Position numbers and translations under genes: made by a program
Part shown: positions 11,342 to 22,800 of the stretch, piece after piece
How positions within the stretch are numbered: position 1 is the stretch's first letter
Layout of the letters: each line of letters opens with the position of its first letter
Notes under the pieces: generated by a model
What the model was told of the DNA's origin: nothing
Databases searched by the model: none
Seen by the model: the letters and a program-made list of their open reading frames with translations, nothing else
Origin: Armillaria gallica
Lineage: Eukaryota; Basidiomycota; Agaricomycetes; Agaricales; Physalacriaceae
DNA: 64,000 bases
Assembly: GCA_037576215.1 (NCBI GenBank)
Contig: JBANDB010000009.1
Location: forward strand, 2,976,001 to 3,040,000
Direction: 5' to 3'

Positions 11342-12033
11342 TTACGCTCGTCGTCGGAGTCTGGTGTCATTGTGCTCTGTCTCTACAACTGACGAATCGC
11401 CGTCACCGTCGTTCTTTTTGTGTCTTGCAGATGCCAAGCGTCGTTTCTTCGTTGGAGTAGAGTGTCGCGATTGCCAGATGAGATATAGCACTGCCTCTGC
11501 AATAGCAACGACGAAGCCAACAAAGAGCCCAAAGAGAGCCCGCTAGAAGAAATGCGTAAAAATTGGACCAGGAGATGTGTAGTTTGAACGTACCCATTCC
11601 TTCTTCCATCCCGCGTGCTGCGATGCCCACCAAGCGGCGAATCCTGACCCGCCAACGCTGAGTATCGCATTCATGAGGGTCGTAATGGCCCTTCTCTCCC
11701 TTTTTCTCTCCGCCTCTATTTCCTCTGGATCCGTGGTGGCACATAAGCGCCAAACTTGCGTTCAGGCGAAGTTGTTGTCCCAGCGAGGAGCGAAATCATG
11801 CTGAAATCATTCGGATCTCGAGGCGGTGTAGATGAACAGAGCGCCGAGGATCCTGACGGCGACCGCGACCATTGAGATAGCGAGTGGAGCACGGTATATG
11901 GAATCAAAGCTGGCTTTGGCTGGGTCAAGTAGACCTGTAACTGCGTCGAGAGCTCGGGAGGCAGCAGGCCCTGCAGTGAGGCAAGGGTGTCGCGAAGGTG
12001 ATCCTCGAGGGAAATGTTGAGGTCCGATGTCAT
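11342..12033 (-). CDS. VMA12: V-ATPase assembly factor VMA12/TMEM199 family
   Basis: An ER membrane protein that, with Vma21/Vma22, assembles the V0 sector of the vacuolar proton pump. The N-terminal cytosolic part (start 12033) contains IPYTVLHSLSQWS and DFSMISLLAGTTTSPERKFG, both family hallmarks. The second part reads EIEAERKRERRAITTLMNA, then a hydrophobic segment around SVGGSGFAAWWAS. After an intron at 11543-11593 comes a second membrane helix, ALFGLFVGFVVAIAEAVLYL, and a basic tail. Length, about 230 aa, is normal. A one-base deletion near 11733 separates the two halves. Divergent from the ataxin-10 homolog. Confidence 0.85.
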
Positions 12034-12151
12034 GATATGAGTGCCGATGATCCCGATGGAGTGGGTCAGTGCAGCGCCTGAATGGAAATGTTATGGCAGA
12101 TCGACTTGCTCTTCGACGTCCACGTTCACTAGCGCCTAACAGAGGCTCCCT
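12034..12151. promoter_or_regulatory. Short divergent intergenic region (VMA12 / ataxin-10 homolog)
   Basis: Only 118 bp separate the two start codons, so both promoters must overlap here. I see no clear TATA element. A shared, probably constitutive, bidirectional promoter is inferred. Confidence 0.5.
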
Positions 12152-14303
12152 ATGCCGGACGGGGCTGCCCAGGACGCAGAAGCCCTGATCTCCAAGTTCA
12201 CAGACGCTTGTTCTGCTTTTGACATCAATGCATCCGAAGCCGTGGATTCTCTTTCTGCCGTTCTAGACAATATCGCGGTCGATTTAGCAAAGAGTCATGA
12301 TCTCAGGTATTCATCCTGTTCCCGAATCACCCGCAGGGTAGGACTGAGCATGTGCGTTTTCCTAGGTCTCATGTGGGCACCAGCAAGCCCGTGTTCTGGT
12401 CCTGTCTTCGTAAACTATGGCAGGACCTTGTTCGTGCTCAGTTGACCTTTTGGGATGGCGATGATGACGACCAGGCCTCTACCGAAACTTTGAAACATCA
12501 AAACTTGAGAAATTTTTGTAAATGTTTAGCTCGGTTGACTAGGAATCTCGTCGCTGGGGTCAGTATAAACCAGACACATGCTTTGTGAGTTTGAATTTTT
12601 GATCTCAAGCTGCTTAACGTACTGACGCTCACAACCAACAGTGAAAATGAGCCTGATATCAGACGGCTACTCCACTATTATACATCTTGGACTGCGATGG
12701 AGGATCACGATGGTGTGTTTGCCGGGTCAAAATCTCAACGGGCTCTGATATCATCTTTCAGACCTTGTGGTGGCCCGAATTCTCTCGCAGACCATGTCGA
12801 ATCTTATCACCGAAAACGAGCCACTCATGCAAGTCCTCTGGGATACGTATATGAATCTTCCTGAAGATCAGGTAGTGCTAATGTAAGTTGTCCCTCGCGA
12901 CTAACTGAGCCGACTCTCACGGATGTAGTCGGCTTTTGCAATCGTCGGACGGCAAATCTCTTGTCCCTGCAATGATGCTCATCCGAAATTGCATACAAGG
13001 CAGTAGAACAAGAGCGTAAGCTTCTCACGCTGACAATTTGAATGATCTGAGCTCGCGTCCGCAGAAGACTATTGGTACATGCGACAGCCGGATCAAGACT
13101 ATGTGTTTGCCTCCTCGATAAGATGGCAAAAACTTACGAAGCCGAGGAGGGCAGCGAGGAAGCGCGCGCTTTCGACCTTGGGTAAGGCCCTTGGAAGTTG
13201 ATGCGATACTGCTGTTGACTGATCATCATTAGGTATGCCATATTCAGTCGATTAATGGAAGCCGGTCTTGTGCCAGAGCTGTACTCCAAGTTGTCAATGT
13301 ACGTCTAATGTTTTTGCCTGATAGATATCGGCTGAAACGACATCTCCCAGACAAGACGAAATAGTGACGCCGCACCAGACAGTTCTGCTCAAACTGATTG
13401 ATTCCTATCTCCAGTCGACTCCCCTGACACCAAAGGACCCGACCACGACGAAGATTCTAGTCAAGCTGAGCCAAATGCTGGGAACATGTTTCTTTTCCAT
13501 GTCATCTTATTCACAGAGAGCGATTCGTCGCTCTCTGGGATCTCCGTCTTCCGAACACTTCTCTCCGGTCATCAATCTACCGTCCGACATGATACTTCCG
13601 CCTGCAGAACTAGACGTCATGCTTCCAAAGGTGTGCGAAGCGCTTGTTCTAGTTTCCCAGGGTATCGTAACGGTGACGCTGGACGCCGAGAAAGAGACGT
13701 ACAGCCACAGTACCCCGTCCACCACTCTCCAGAATATCAGAGCTTTCTTTAACGAGCTACGGTTCGAGAACCACAGCCTGGCGGAGAGCCTAATAGGTGT
13801 GCACTCACATGCTATGAGTTCCGTAATTTTTTGTATTGATCGGACAGAGCTCCTCCGTTTACTGGATAGGTTCCTACCACGAATAAATTTTGGAAAGCCG
13901 GTCCCAAACCAGACAAGTCCAGGTACCACGTCGCTTTCAAATGTGTCCGACACCGGGTTTTTCTATCTCAAGAGGGACCTCGTTAGACTTTTGGGAATTT
14001 TGTGCCACGAACAGAAAGCTGTTCAGGACCGTGTACGTCAGTGCGGCGGCATCGAAGTTGTGATGAACCTATGCGTTATTGATGAGAGGAACCCATGTCA
14101 GTTATTCCGACTTGCCATCATCAGTGATTCAGTACCTTAACAGTGTGACAGATTTGCGAGAGCATGCTATCTTTGCGTTGCATAATCTATTAAAAGGCAA
14201 CCCGGAGAACCAGGCAATCGTTCAGGAAATTCAACCGACAGGGCAATGGGACGGAAATGGCGTTTTGAAGGACACCGCTGGTGCGGGTGCGGTACGGAAG
14301 TAG
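12152..14303 (+). CDS. Ataxin-10 homolog (CTR86-like armadillo-repeat protein)
   Basis: Conserved eukaryotic helical-repeat protein linked in fungi and animals to cytokinesis and septum control. The exact role is not established. The C-terminal Atx10 domain (PF09759 type) is clear: LVRLLGILCHEQKAVQDRV, then GGIEVVMNLCVIDERNP, then LREHAIFALHNLLKGNPENQ. An intron at 14097-14151 must be removed to join RNP to YLREHA. The protein starts MPDGAAQDAEALISKFTDAC, and about nine short introns interrupt the first half. A 51-bp intron near 13797-13848 is in frame and would be missed if read through. The end, KDTAGAGAVRK, is the usual family terminus. No frame break seen. Convergent with LEO1, with 69 bp between stops. 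Confidence 0.85.
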
Positions 14304-14372
14304 GAGGTCGCAGAACCGGAAGGGATATCAAGAGATATTTGTAAAGAATACACAAATGTGCATCAGAGTAAT

Positions 14373-15914
14373 TTATTCCTCTTCGTCATCTTCATCGTCG
14401 TATGTTGCTTGTCTCCGTGTGCGGCTGGCCTTACGGACCTTCGCCTCGTCCTCTTCCTCGCTTTCCACGTCCATTGCATCCTCATTGCCCAATTTTTTCC
14501 GCTGTTTCTCAGCCATCGCATCCAGTTTGTCCAAATCATCTTCCTCATCAGCCTTTCCATGGTGCCCATCATCATCCTCATCATCCGAAACGACAAAGTC
14601 ATCGTTTCGATAACCACTTCCACCTTCCTCGTCCCCGCCCTTTCGTTTACTTTTCTTCCCGTGGTCATCGTCATCAGACCCTGCATCCCCGTATATGTCT
14701 TCATCACTGTCGTATTGTTTCCTCGATCGTCGCCTTGACCTCCCACTAGACTCATCATCGTGATCTTGTTTCCTCTTGGGTGCCTTCTTCGACGATTTTT
14801 TAATCATTTCTTGCATCTCGCGTTCAGGATCCATGACGGGATCAGGAGCTAAGCGCAGTCGAGCGACCTTGTTGTGCTTCTGACTCACTGCTTTTACAAG
14901 CATGCGGTGTGTTTCGGACTGCATTCCAGTCGGTCGAAGGGTCATATATCCGGCAATGAGAGCCTCGGCCTGTAATACCTGCGAGCGCTTATGCTGCGCC
15001 ACCAGGTAGGTCAAGCCTTGAGATTTCCCGCCAGCGGTGAGGGGTGCCGCAGCTTGTGATTGCGATTGCGACTGCGACTGTGAACCACCAAATGTCTGTC
15101 GAGGGACGCCTCCCGACGTGTCGATACTCTGGTTGATATCAAAATATTCCTTTCCAAGCCGAAGGCTTAACGTGCCGTCCGACCAGCGTATGACGCGACT
15201 GTTTGACTGTCTAACCTACATTTGACCATGACGACACATTAAAAAGATGTAAAAAATGAACTCACATCATCACCGAACTCGTTCTTAGTCCACCTCCACC
15301 GTACCGTGTTTTCCACCTTTAGTTTGATGGTCATACTCTGTTCCCGAAGGGTTTGTGCCTGTTGACCCTCTTCTTCATCGTGTTCTGGACCCATGTATGT
15401 CTCTGGATGGAACGGTTTGGTGTCAATTTTGACAAAATTAGGCATCCGAATGACCCATTTCTTTAATTCAAACTTGAGGTATAATCTTGGTGATGATTGA
15501 ATGGACTTACGTCGCCATCTGAGCTTTTCGGTACTGGGAGGTTGGGAAACGAGACGTCGGCTTCTTGAAGTTCAACAACCGCCTCGGGTGGTGCATCTTC
15601 TTCCTCGTACTCAAGTGCCCTGCGATGCTCTCTCTCCGGTGAAGGCAGTCGTTCGGATTCTTGCCCTGAGGCTTCAGGTGATCCGACGCTGCGTCAGATA
15701 CAATCAGCCTGCAATTGCGGCATGAGCTGAGATGCACTTACTCGGCTGGTGCATCTACCTCCAGCGCTGCATCGTTACCAAATAAATCATCCATCTCTTC
15801 TTCGTCCTCCTCTGACTTTGTTTCATCTTTAATTCTGTGCTTCACATCGCCAGGTTCTGATTTTATGGGTGAATGTATGCCGTGAGGCCCGAGCGCGCCA
15901 GCAAGAGACGACAT
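14373..15914 (-). CDS. LEO1: RNA polymerase II-associated Paf1 complex subunit LEO1
   Basis: Subunit of the nuclear Paf1 complex, which travels with RNA polymerase II and supports histone H2B ubiquitination and H3K4/K36 methylation. The N-terminus (from 15914) is acidic and disordered. The Leo1 core follows: MPNFVKIDTKPFHPETY, VENTVRWRWTKNEFGDD, RVIRWSDG, then TYLVAQHKRSQVLQAEA, GYMTLRPTGMQSETHRMLV and KHNKVARLRLAPDP. The C-terminal 120 residues alternate Lys/Arg and Asp/Glu blocks, normal for LEO1. A Gln-Ser repeat encoded around 15050-15080 lies between core segments. I chose MSSLAGALG at 15914; an in-frame Met at 16049 adds 45 unrelated residues. About four introns. Confidence 0.9.
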
Positions 15915-16755
15915 AGTGACTATTTGTGAGAGAACGGGTGTCAAACTGAGTGGTTTGCGCTGCCCGGGAAGCCAATGACCGGGGCTGTTTTCCGAGTGAT
16001 TGAAGTTTCTGGCGAAGAGACGCGGGGTAAACGCCTCATCAATTTCCATCCAAAGACGGAAATGCCGTTTTGGGAAGTCGATCAGTGGTAAAAATCGGCG
16101 TCACACATACACCGCTTTTGCCACTCGGTGCTGATCTGTTTTTCATGAATGCTTGTCCGTTTCCAGCTAGAAAAAAAGATCGTGTGTCGGCTCAGTTCCA
16201 CCCCCTTCGGCTGTTGGCTTTCTCTTGGGCACTATCGCTAAATTTTATGGCAAGCTGCTTCTCCGGAAATCAGTTCCACAACTTAAAGCTGCATGAAGCA
16301 GTGATGCTTGTGCTGTGTAATGCAAAGTCGCATCATCAAGAGTCATCTGAAGTGCCTGTTACCCACCTCTCTTGACTCGTGCCTTTCTCACGAACGCAAG
16401 CGCCTGCGCAGCCTCCGAGTCTTGAATATTCGTTGCACCTTTCCGGAAACGACGCGGCGAAGGTATCGCACCGCGTGCGTGTTATCAGATCCCGTTGCCT
16501 GGACGCGTTGCTACAGAATTCTAAACACAGTATATGCTCCCATCACTTTATGTAGCACCGGTCTTTTGTCCTCCTAAGATCTCTTCAATGCACGGTGACT
16601 CTCGCGTCGGGCGCGGGGGATGCCTTGCTTATCATCTTTGATCAAAGCTAAATGCCCAGATTCATCTTCACAGCTTTGCTTTAATTAGGTTTCTTCCGTC
16701 AAACTCCGGTACGCGTCCGACAGCAGAAGCAAGCAAGCCAGTGATGCTGTGAATC
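15915..16755. other. Divergent intergenic region
   Basis: Between LEO1 and the next plus-strand gene. ORFs here are short, overlap on both strands and have no family signal. LEO1's promoter is presumably within the first few hundred bases. Confidence 0.4.
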
Positions 16756-16767
16756 ATATATATATAA
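16756..16767 (+). promoter_or_regulatory. TATA-box candidate
   Basis: An alternating TA run (ATATATATATAA) about 240 bp upstream of ATG 17007. It would place transcription start near 16790 and leave a 5' UTR of about 215 bp. Position and composition are the only evidence. Confidence 0.4.
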
Positions 16768-17006
16768 GGTGTGTCCTCAGCGTTTCCACCTTTCGACCAA
16801 TTCCCTTCACTATGCTGGAATCTCCCGTACAGTAAGCCCCGATTTACTTGTGCCTCGAACAATCATCCTAGTGTTCCCATGCGTCATCTTGCCAGCCTCT
16901 TGCCTGTTAAACGTTCACCGTCGAATACATCCTCTCCTGACCACCTGCTGCAAGGTAGAAACTTCATTTCCCAGCACTTGACAAGTGCATACGCGACACC
17001 TCGCGC

Positions 17007-18338
17007 AATGTCGGACTTCTATCTCTACGTGAGCTTTCGCTAGTCTATGCCGTGCTGTTCACCTAAACTTCCTCTTCTACAGCCTGAGCCTGAGCCAGAC
17101 AATAGCTGTTACACAGAAAGCGCCAACTCTGACCAGCCCGTGCAATTTGCGTCTTTCCAGGAACGTCTTTGGGATGAAACACATTTCGATTCCAGCGCCG
17201 ACGCGGCTTCAAATCAAACCGTCGCTGTTCCCCCAAACTACGGTGATAGCTCCAATTATAACGATGACCCTTGGTCCAATGCCGTCGCGCCCTCTCCTGC
17301 CACGACAAGTGACGTGCAGCCATATTCTGCATCATCTTACCCACCAAACCCAAACGAGTTTCATTACATGCAATACCCCTTCCAGTATTCCGAGTCCAGT
17401 AGCCCGCCTGCTCAAGACCACACGAATGTCCTTGTCAGTGAAACACCACATCCGATATATTCGTCGCACGCGTCACCGCCTACAGCACATAACAGCCCAC
17501 TGCCTTCGACATCATCTCATGTTGGCATTATTGCCTCCCCTCTGTCCAACTCGGCGCCTGTCAGTCCTTTATCGTAAGCACTGTTTGAGGCTAGCTCATG
17601 TTCTTTTCTCTCTAGCTACCGCATGACGCCTCCAGCTCTCAGTTCGAGAAAGTCACATATACTCATAGGGAGCAGGCCCACTTTTTCCGGGAGGCAGTCT
17701 CCATTGGGCGGTCTCCTGCTGGACACCCGTTTGTTCCACAAATCATGTACAAGCCTCATACCAGCAGTGACCGCCGTAGATATGTGGAGGAGGTCAACCT
17801 TGATCCGCCCATATATTTTTGGGTTCAGGATCCGTCAGAATGCGGTTTAGCATTGTCAGACGCCTTGCACTCACGGGTCAGGCGCCTAATTGACCGTGAC
17901 GAACCAATGTTCAAGGACCGAGGACCCAGTGTTTCTGTGAGAATCGAAGTGAGTTATTCCATCCCGTTCTATGGCTCTGATTGAATTGCCTCCCAGTGGC
18001 CTGGCTACCGTCCGTGGAGTCGACAGATCCCAGCAAGAGATTTTCGAACACCGCCGTGTCCTATCACCCGCTCCAAATTAGCCAAGAACGTAGCGAAATG
18101 TGTACAGCGATTTATTCAGGTTTGCATCATTATTTGTGTCTGATAAAGTGTTTCTAAATTACCGCAGGAACGACAAGGAGTACCAATGGAAGACGATTCG
18201 AGCCCTGACTGGCGAGTTGGCACACAACCAAATACGATACGAGTTGAGGATCTTGTTCTCGTTAGCTTGCATCATGTGTCTATGGGATCATGGCAGCCTC
18301 ATCTTAGGCTTCGTCGGTCACTGCCGCACTCACAATGA
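17007..18338 (+). CDS. Conserved basidiomycete protein with disordered N-terminus and WPGY-containing domain
   Basis: Function unknown. A small first exon, MSDFYLY (17007-17030), splices over 17031-17083 to PEPEPDNSC. It is followed by about 150 residues rich in Ser, Pro, Asn and Tyr (disordered). The folded part begins after the next intron: FEKVTYTHREQAHFFREAV, then YVEEVNLDPPIYFWVQDPS, then RIE joined across an intron to WPGYRPWSRQIPARDF, then PITRSKLAKNVAKCVQRFI. The order of the WPGY and PITRxKLA motifs is one I associate with uncharacterised Agaricomycete proteins. The stop is at 18338. Near 17642 the exon needs one extra base to join the disordered part to FEKVTY. A nuclear regulatory role is possible but not shown. 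Confidence 0.65.
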
Positions 18339-19872
18339 CTTGACTACGCTTTTTGGGTTCGATCCATTCCTGTTCTTCGTCACCCAATCATTCTCCTGCG
18401 TTTCGATATATTGTTATTAACTCAATACCTACACGTTTCTTGGTCCCTTCTTGTTGTAAATGTAGCATACCCTCCACAAAATAAGTTTTAATGCGCTAGA
18501 CAAACTTGTTACAATATAATCTACTACTTCGGAGTAATGCCTCTTTGGCATTGCAAAGAGTGACACGATAGAAGAAGGGGATAGGCTTCAAAGTATAACA
18601 AGTCCCCATGCAGACAATAGACCATCACAAGTCGGAACATTATGTAGATCATGAGTCATTGACCAAGAAAGGTAATGGCCTTGTACTTGCTATTACGACT
18701 CCTCCATATTGTTCAGTTTCAGGAGTGTACAATGCAAGGTAAGGCCACGTTTCTAGAACGCGCCGCCTTGTGTGATAAGAGAACAATGGATGCCTAGCAA
18801 AACATGTGAAGGAGTAAAAGCATAAATTGGACGTATGATTCCAATCCTGCCAGGCTAGGTACCCGGAGCCACTTTCCCTTCATTGTCCGCGGGGTCTCTC
18901 TCTCTCTCCATTTATATCACATAGAGGCGAAATGCTGAGTGACGGAGCTGTTGGCATCGCCATGGTTCAACACCGGGTCACGATTGTACAATGTAGGTGT
19001 CGTTGAATGTTCTGCGAATCAGTATGAGAATTGCTTTACTCACCATTGTGATTATATTCAGCTGCACGATCGCATACCCGACGCGATGGATGGCTGGACG
19101 TTTATACATACATGCCCTTCGGCGAAAGGCTCTTTCTGGAGACACACGTGCCGAAAGCGCGTATCGCGCCATCAGATCTCCTCGCCATTTTCCCTTCGAG
19201 TGACGTTTTTCACACACCAACGCAGGGGATGCTACAGCTTCCCCAGAAAGCGTTCGCAGAGTTCACCGAGTTGACGTCGTGGAACCAGAAGCGGTGTGAG
19301 GACCTTTGGTGTAAATGGATTGCTTCCCAATGATGGACAGCATGAGAGGTGTAGCATTCCAAGTTTATCGACCACGATTAGAGCACCGAAGAGTATCCAT
19401 TTCATTCCCCCACGTTGTAGCCATAGTATTATCACCTGTATCGATATGGATCAAGATTCTGTATGTACACGAGCCCTTACCATGTTAGACCGTTCAAGTC
19501 TGGAGTTTGAGCATGCGCTTTTGCCAATCACCAAAGAGGACCAGCTATCCTAGTGATTGCACAGATTATCGCATTGTAGAGAAGGCGAGCACAACACGTG
19601 CAGGTTAGAACCAAGGAAACAGGTGTTGAAGGCGTGCAGAACGTATTCCTCCCGGAGATTTATCCTTCCTAGATATCGTCTTGAAGCGAAAGACCAACGA
19701 TGGTAAGCAAAAGTCCTTTCGTTCCTCAAAAACATACGAAAGTTGATGATGGCTGGCGCAGCGACGGTGGAGGAAGCCAAACAACGGGCAACAAACAGTT
19801 TCCTCTTCGAATCCCTTCGTCAACCACCTGTACAGGCGTCCGACGCCCCCCGATTCACCTACCGTGGCTGTC
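18339..19872. other. Intergenic, upstream of clathrin heavy chain
   Basis: About 1.5 kb. It contains a CT microsatellite at about 18895-18910. Several ORFs (for example plus 18939-19274 and 19743-20024) overlap on both strands and do not resemble proteins. The last part is presumably 5' UTR and promoter of the clathrin gene. Confidence 0.4.
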
Positions 19873-22800
19873 ATGGATATTTCAAAACCTATCGCCTTTT
19901 GCGAGCACTTGCAGCTATCAAGCGTCGGTGTTCAGCCAGCTTCTATCTCATTTCAGGTATTCGCGTCCTGCCTTATATGCTGTCGTGTACTAACCGGCTC
20001 AACTTTCTTATTCTTTCTAGGTAACCACAGTGCTTTTTGTATAAGACCTAGCTCATTTCTTACTTCTGCAGACCTTGACACTTGAGTCTGACCACTTCAT
20101 TTGTGTGCGGGAAAAAGTTGGAGAACAGAACCAGGTGGTCATTATAGACCTTGCCGATGCTAACAATGTTCTTCGTCGCCCAATATCTGCAGACTCTGCA
20201 ATAATGCATCCGAAACTAAAGATTCTGGCCTTGAAAGGTACGTCGTTGTCGCTGTCGTTCTCCTAGTTACGTACTGAATGGCAGTGACACAGCCGGGCGC
20301 ACACTCCAAATCTTCAACATTGAGGCTAAGCAGAAAGTCAAATCCCATGTTAGCAACGAGGACATCGTCTACTGGACATGGATCAATGACACTACCATTG
20401 GCATGGTCACCGAGTCATCCGTCCTCCACTGGAGCATCGCAGACCAAACATCCGGGCCCCAGAAAATCTTCGACAGGAATCCTACCCTTGCAGGAACTCA
20501 GATCATTAATTACCGCGCGACTCCCGATAACAAATGGCTAGTTCTTGTCGGTATTTCAGGAAACACGACAAACCCCTCCGCGTTCAGGGTCAAGGGATCA
20601 ATGCAACTCTACAGCTGCGAGCGAGGGGTCAGCCAAGCGATTGAAGGACATGCAGCAGCCTTTGCAGAGCTAAAGTTGGACGGTCATCAGAAGCCGACGA
20701 AACTGTTTGCGTTCTCCGTTCGCACCGCAGCAGGTGCCAAGGTTTGTGCTGTTGAGACTTGTCATGACACACTCTGATTTCTTCGCACAGTTGCACATAG
20801 TTGAGATAGACCATACCGCACCGGATCCGCCTTTTGTCAAGAAGGCCGTTGACGTCTACTTCCCTCCTGAGGCAACCAACGACTTCCCCTGTAGCCATGC
20901 AAGTCTCCCAAAAGCATGGAATTGTCTATCTCGTCACCAAATACGGCTTCATTCATCTCTACGACCTGGAGTCAGGTGCTTGCATTTACATGAACCGCAT
21001 CTCCGGGGAAACCATCTTCGTCACTGCCGAGCACGAGGCAACCAATGGTATCATCGGTATCAACAAGAAGGGCCAGGTACTGAGTGTTAACGTCGATGAC
21101 CAAACCATTGTCCCCTACATTCTCACGACGCTCAACAATACCGAGCTCGCTTTCAAGCTGGCTAGCCGGGGAAACCTTCCGGGCGCAGACGATCTCTACG
21201 TAAAGCAGTATCAGCAACTATTCCAGAGTGGTCAGTACGGTGAAGCTGCCAAGATAGCCGCCAACTCACCTCGAGTATGACTTTTGGATCTTTTAAATGT
21301 CATCCTTGCTTACTCCATGATATAGGGCATCCTGCGTACGACCCAAGTCATCGAGTCATTCAAAGCAGCGCCAGCTCCGCCTGGTGGATTGTCCCCTATT
21401 CTGCAGTACTTTGGGATACTACTTGAGAAGGGTGAACTGAACCATTCGGAGTCGTTGGAATTGGCACGACCTGTTCTGCAACAGGGCCGGAAGCAGCTTT
21501 TGGAAAAATGGTTGAAAGAAAATAAGGTGGGTATTTTTATTTGTATTATGTGGGCCTTCGCATTGATTTTGGTTCGCAGCTGACATGTAGCGAAGAACTC
21601 GGTGACATCGTTAGGCTGCATGATATGACTCTTGCTTTGAGTGTTTATCTTCGCGCCAATGTTCCTAACAAGGTCATAGCATGCTTCGCCGAAACTGGTC
21701 AGACAGAAAAGATCATACTTTACGCGAAGAAAGTTGGTTATTCGCCGGACTACGTTGCTTTGCTCCAGCATGTCATGCGTACGAATCCAGACAAAGGGGC
21801 TGAGTTTGCCGCTCTTTTAGTTAACGACGAAAACGGGCCTCTTGTTGATATTGAGCGGGTATGTATATACCTTTTTCCACCCTCCTCTCCGCTGTTATTC
21901 ACTCTGCCCTTAGGTTGTCGACATCTTCATGTCTCAAAACATGATCCAGCCCGCAACGTCATTCTTGCTGGATGCTTTGAAGGATAACAAGCCTGAACAA
22001 GGACCACTTCAGACCCGTCTGCTGGAGATGAATCTTGTGCACGCACCTCAGGTCGCAGATGCTATCTTGGGCAACGAAATGTTTACGCATTATGATCGTC
22101 CCAGAATTGCCAACTTGTGTGAAAAGGCGGGATTACTACAAAGGGTAAGCCTCTGTTACTGATCTCTATCAGCAGGTTATTGATGTTCTCTAGGCCCTTG
22201 AACATTACGAAGATCTTGCGGACATCAAGCGGGCTATTGTCCACACCACCGCTGTGCAACCGGATGTAAGCGGACAATTTTATTTGTCCGGTATCACATC
22301 TGACAACTTTTGTTAGTGGTTGATCAATTACTTCAGCCGTCTCACCACGGAACAATCCATGGCTTGTCTGCAAGAGATGCTTCGCGTCAACATTCGTCAG
22401 AATCTTCAAGTGGTCATCCAAATCGCGACGAAGTATTCCGACATTCTGGGGCCGGTCAAATTGATAGAGATGTTTGAAGGCTTTAAGACTTTCGAGGGTA
22501 AGCAGGCGCGGCTTTCTCTCGGGATTACTAACGAATTCTCTCAGGGCTATACTATTACCTCGGTTCCATCGTCAATCTCAGCACTGATCCTGAGGTTCAC
22601 TTCAAGTACATTCAAGCCGCTACCAGAACTGGTCAGATCCGGGAGGTCGAGCGTATCTGTCGCGAGAGCAACTATTACAACCCCGAGAAGGTCAAGAATT
22701 TCCTCAAGGAGGCCAAGCTCGGCGACCAGCTTCCCCTTATCATTGTTTGCGACCGTTTCGACTTTGTTCACGACCTTGTCCTCTACTTGTATCAGAATGG

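Noticed and set aside
11830..11930. Convincing membrane-helix reading on the minus strand in a second frame
   Set aside because: It overlaps the VMA12 segment IPYTVLHSLSQWS, which matches the family; the other frame is coincidental.
14097..14124. 28-nt intron near the end of the ataxin-10 homolog
   Set aside because: Too short; a 55-nt intron 14097-14151 restores the conserved NPYLREHA reading.
14358..14758. Hydrophobic and Pro/His-rich ORFs on the plus strand
   Set aside because: They are the antisense of LEO1's acidic C-terminal exon.
16771..17043. Longer N-terminus for the WPGY protein, in frame with MSDFYLY
   Set aside because: Composition is not protein-like and it begins right after the TATA candidate; better taken as 5' UTR.
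19743..20024. ORF just upstream of and overlapping clathrin
   Set aside because: Out of frame with [12 protein letters not shown] and without similarity; likely 5' UTR.
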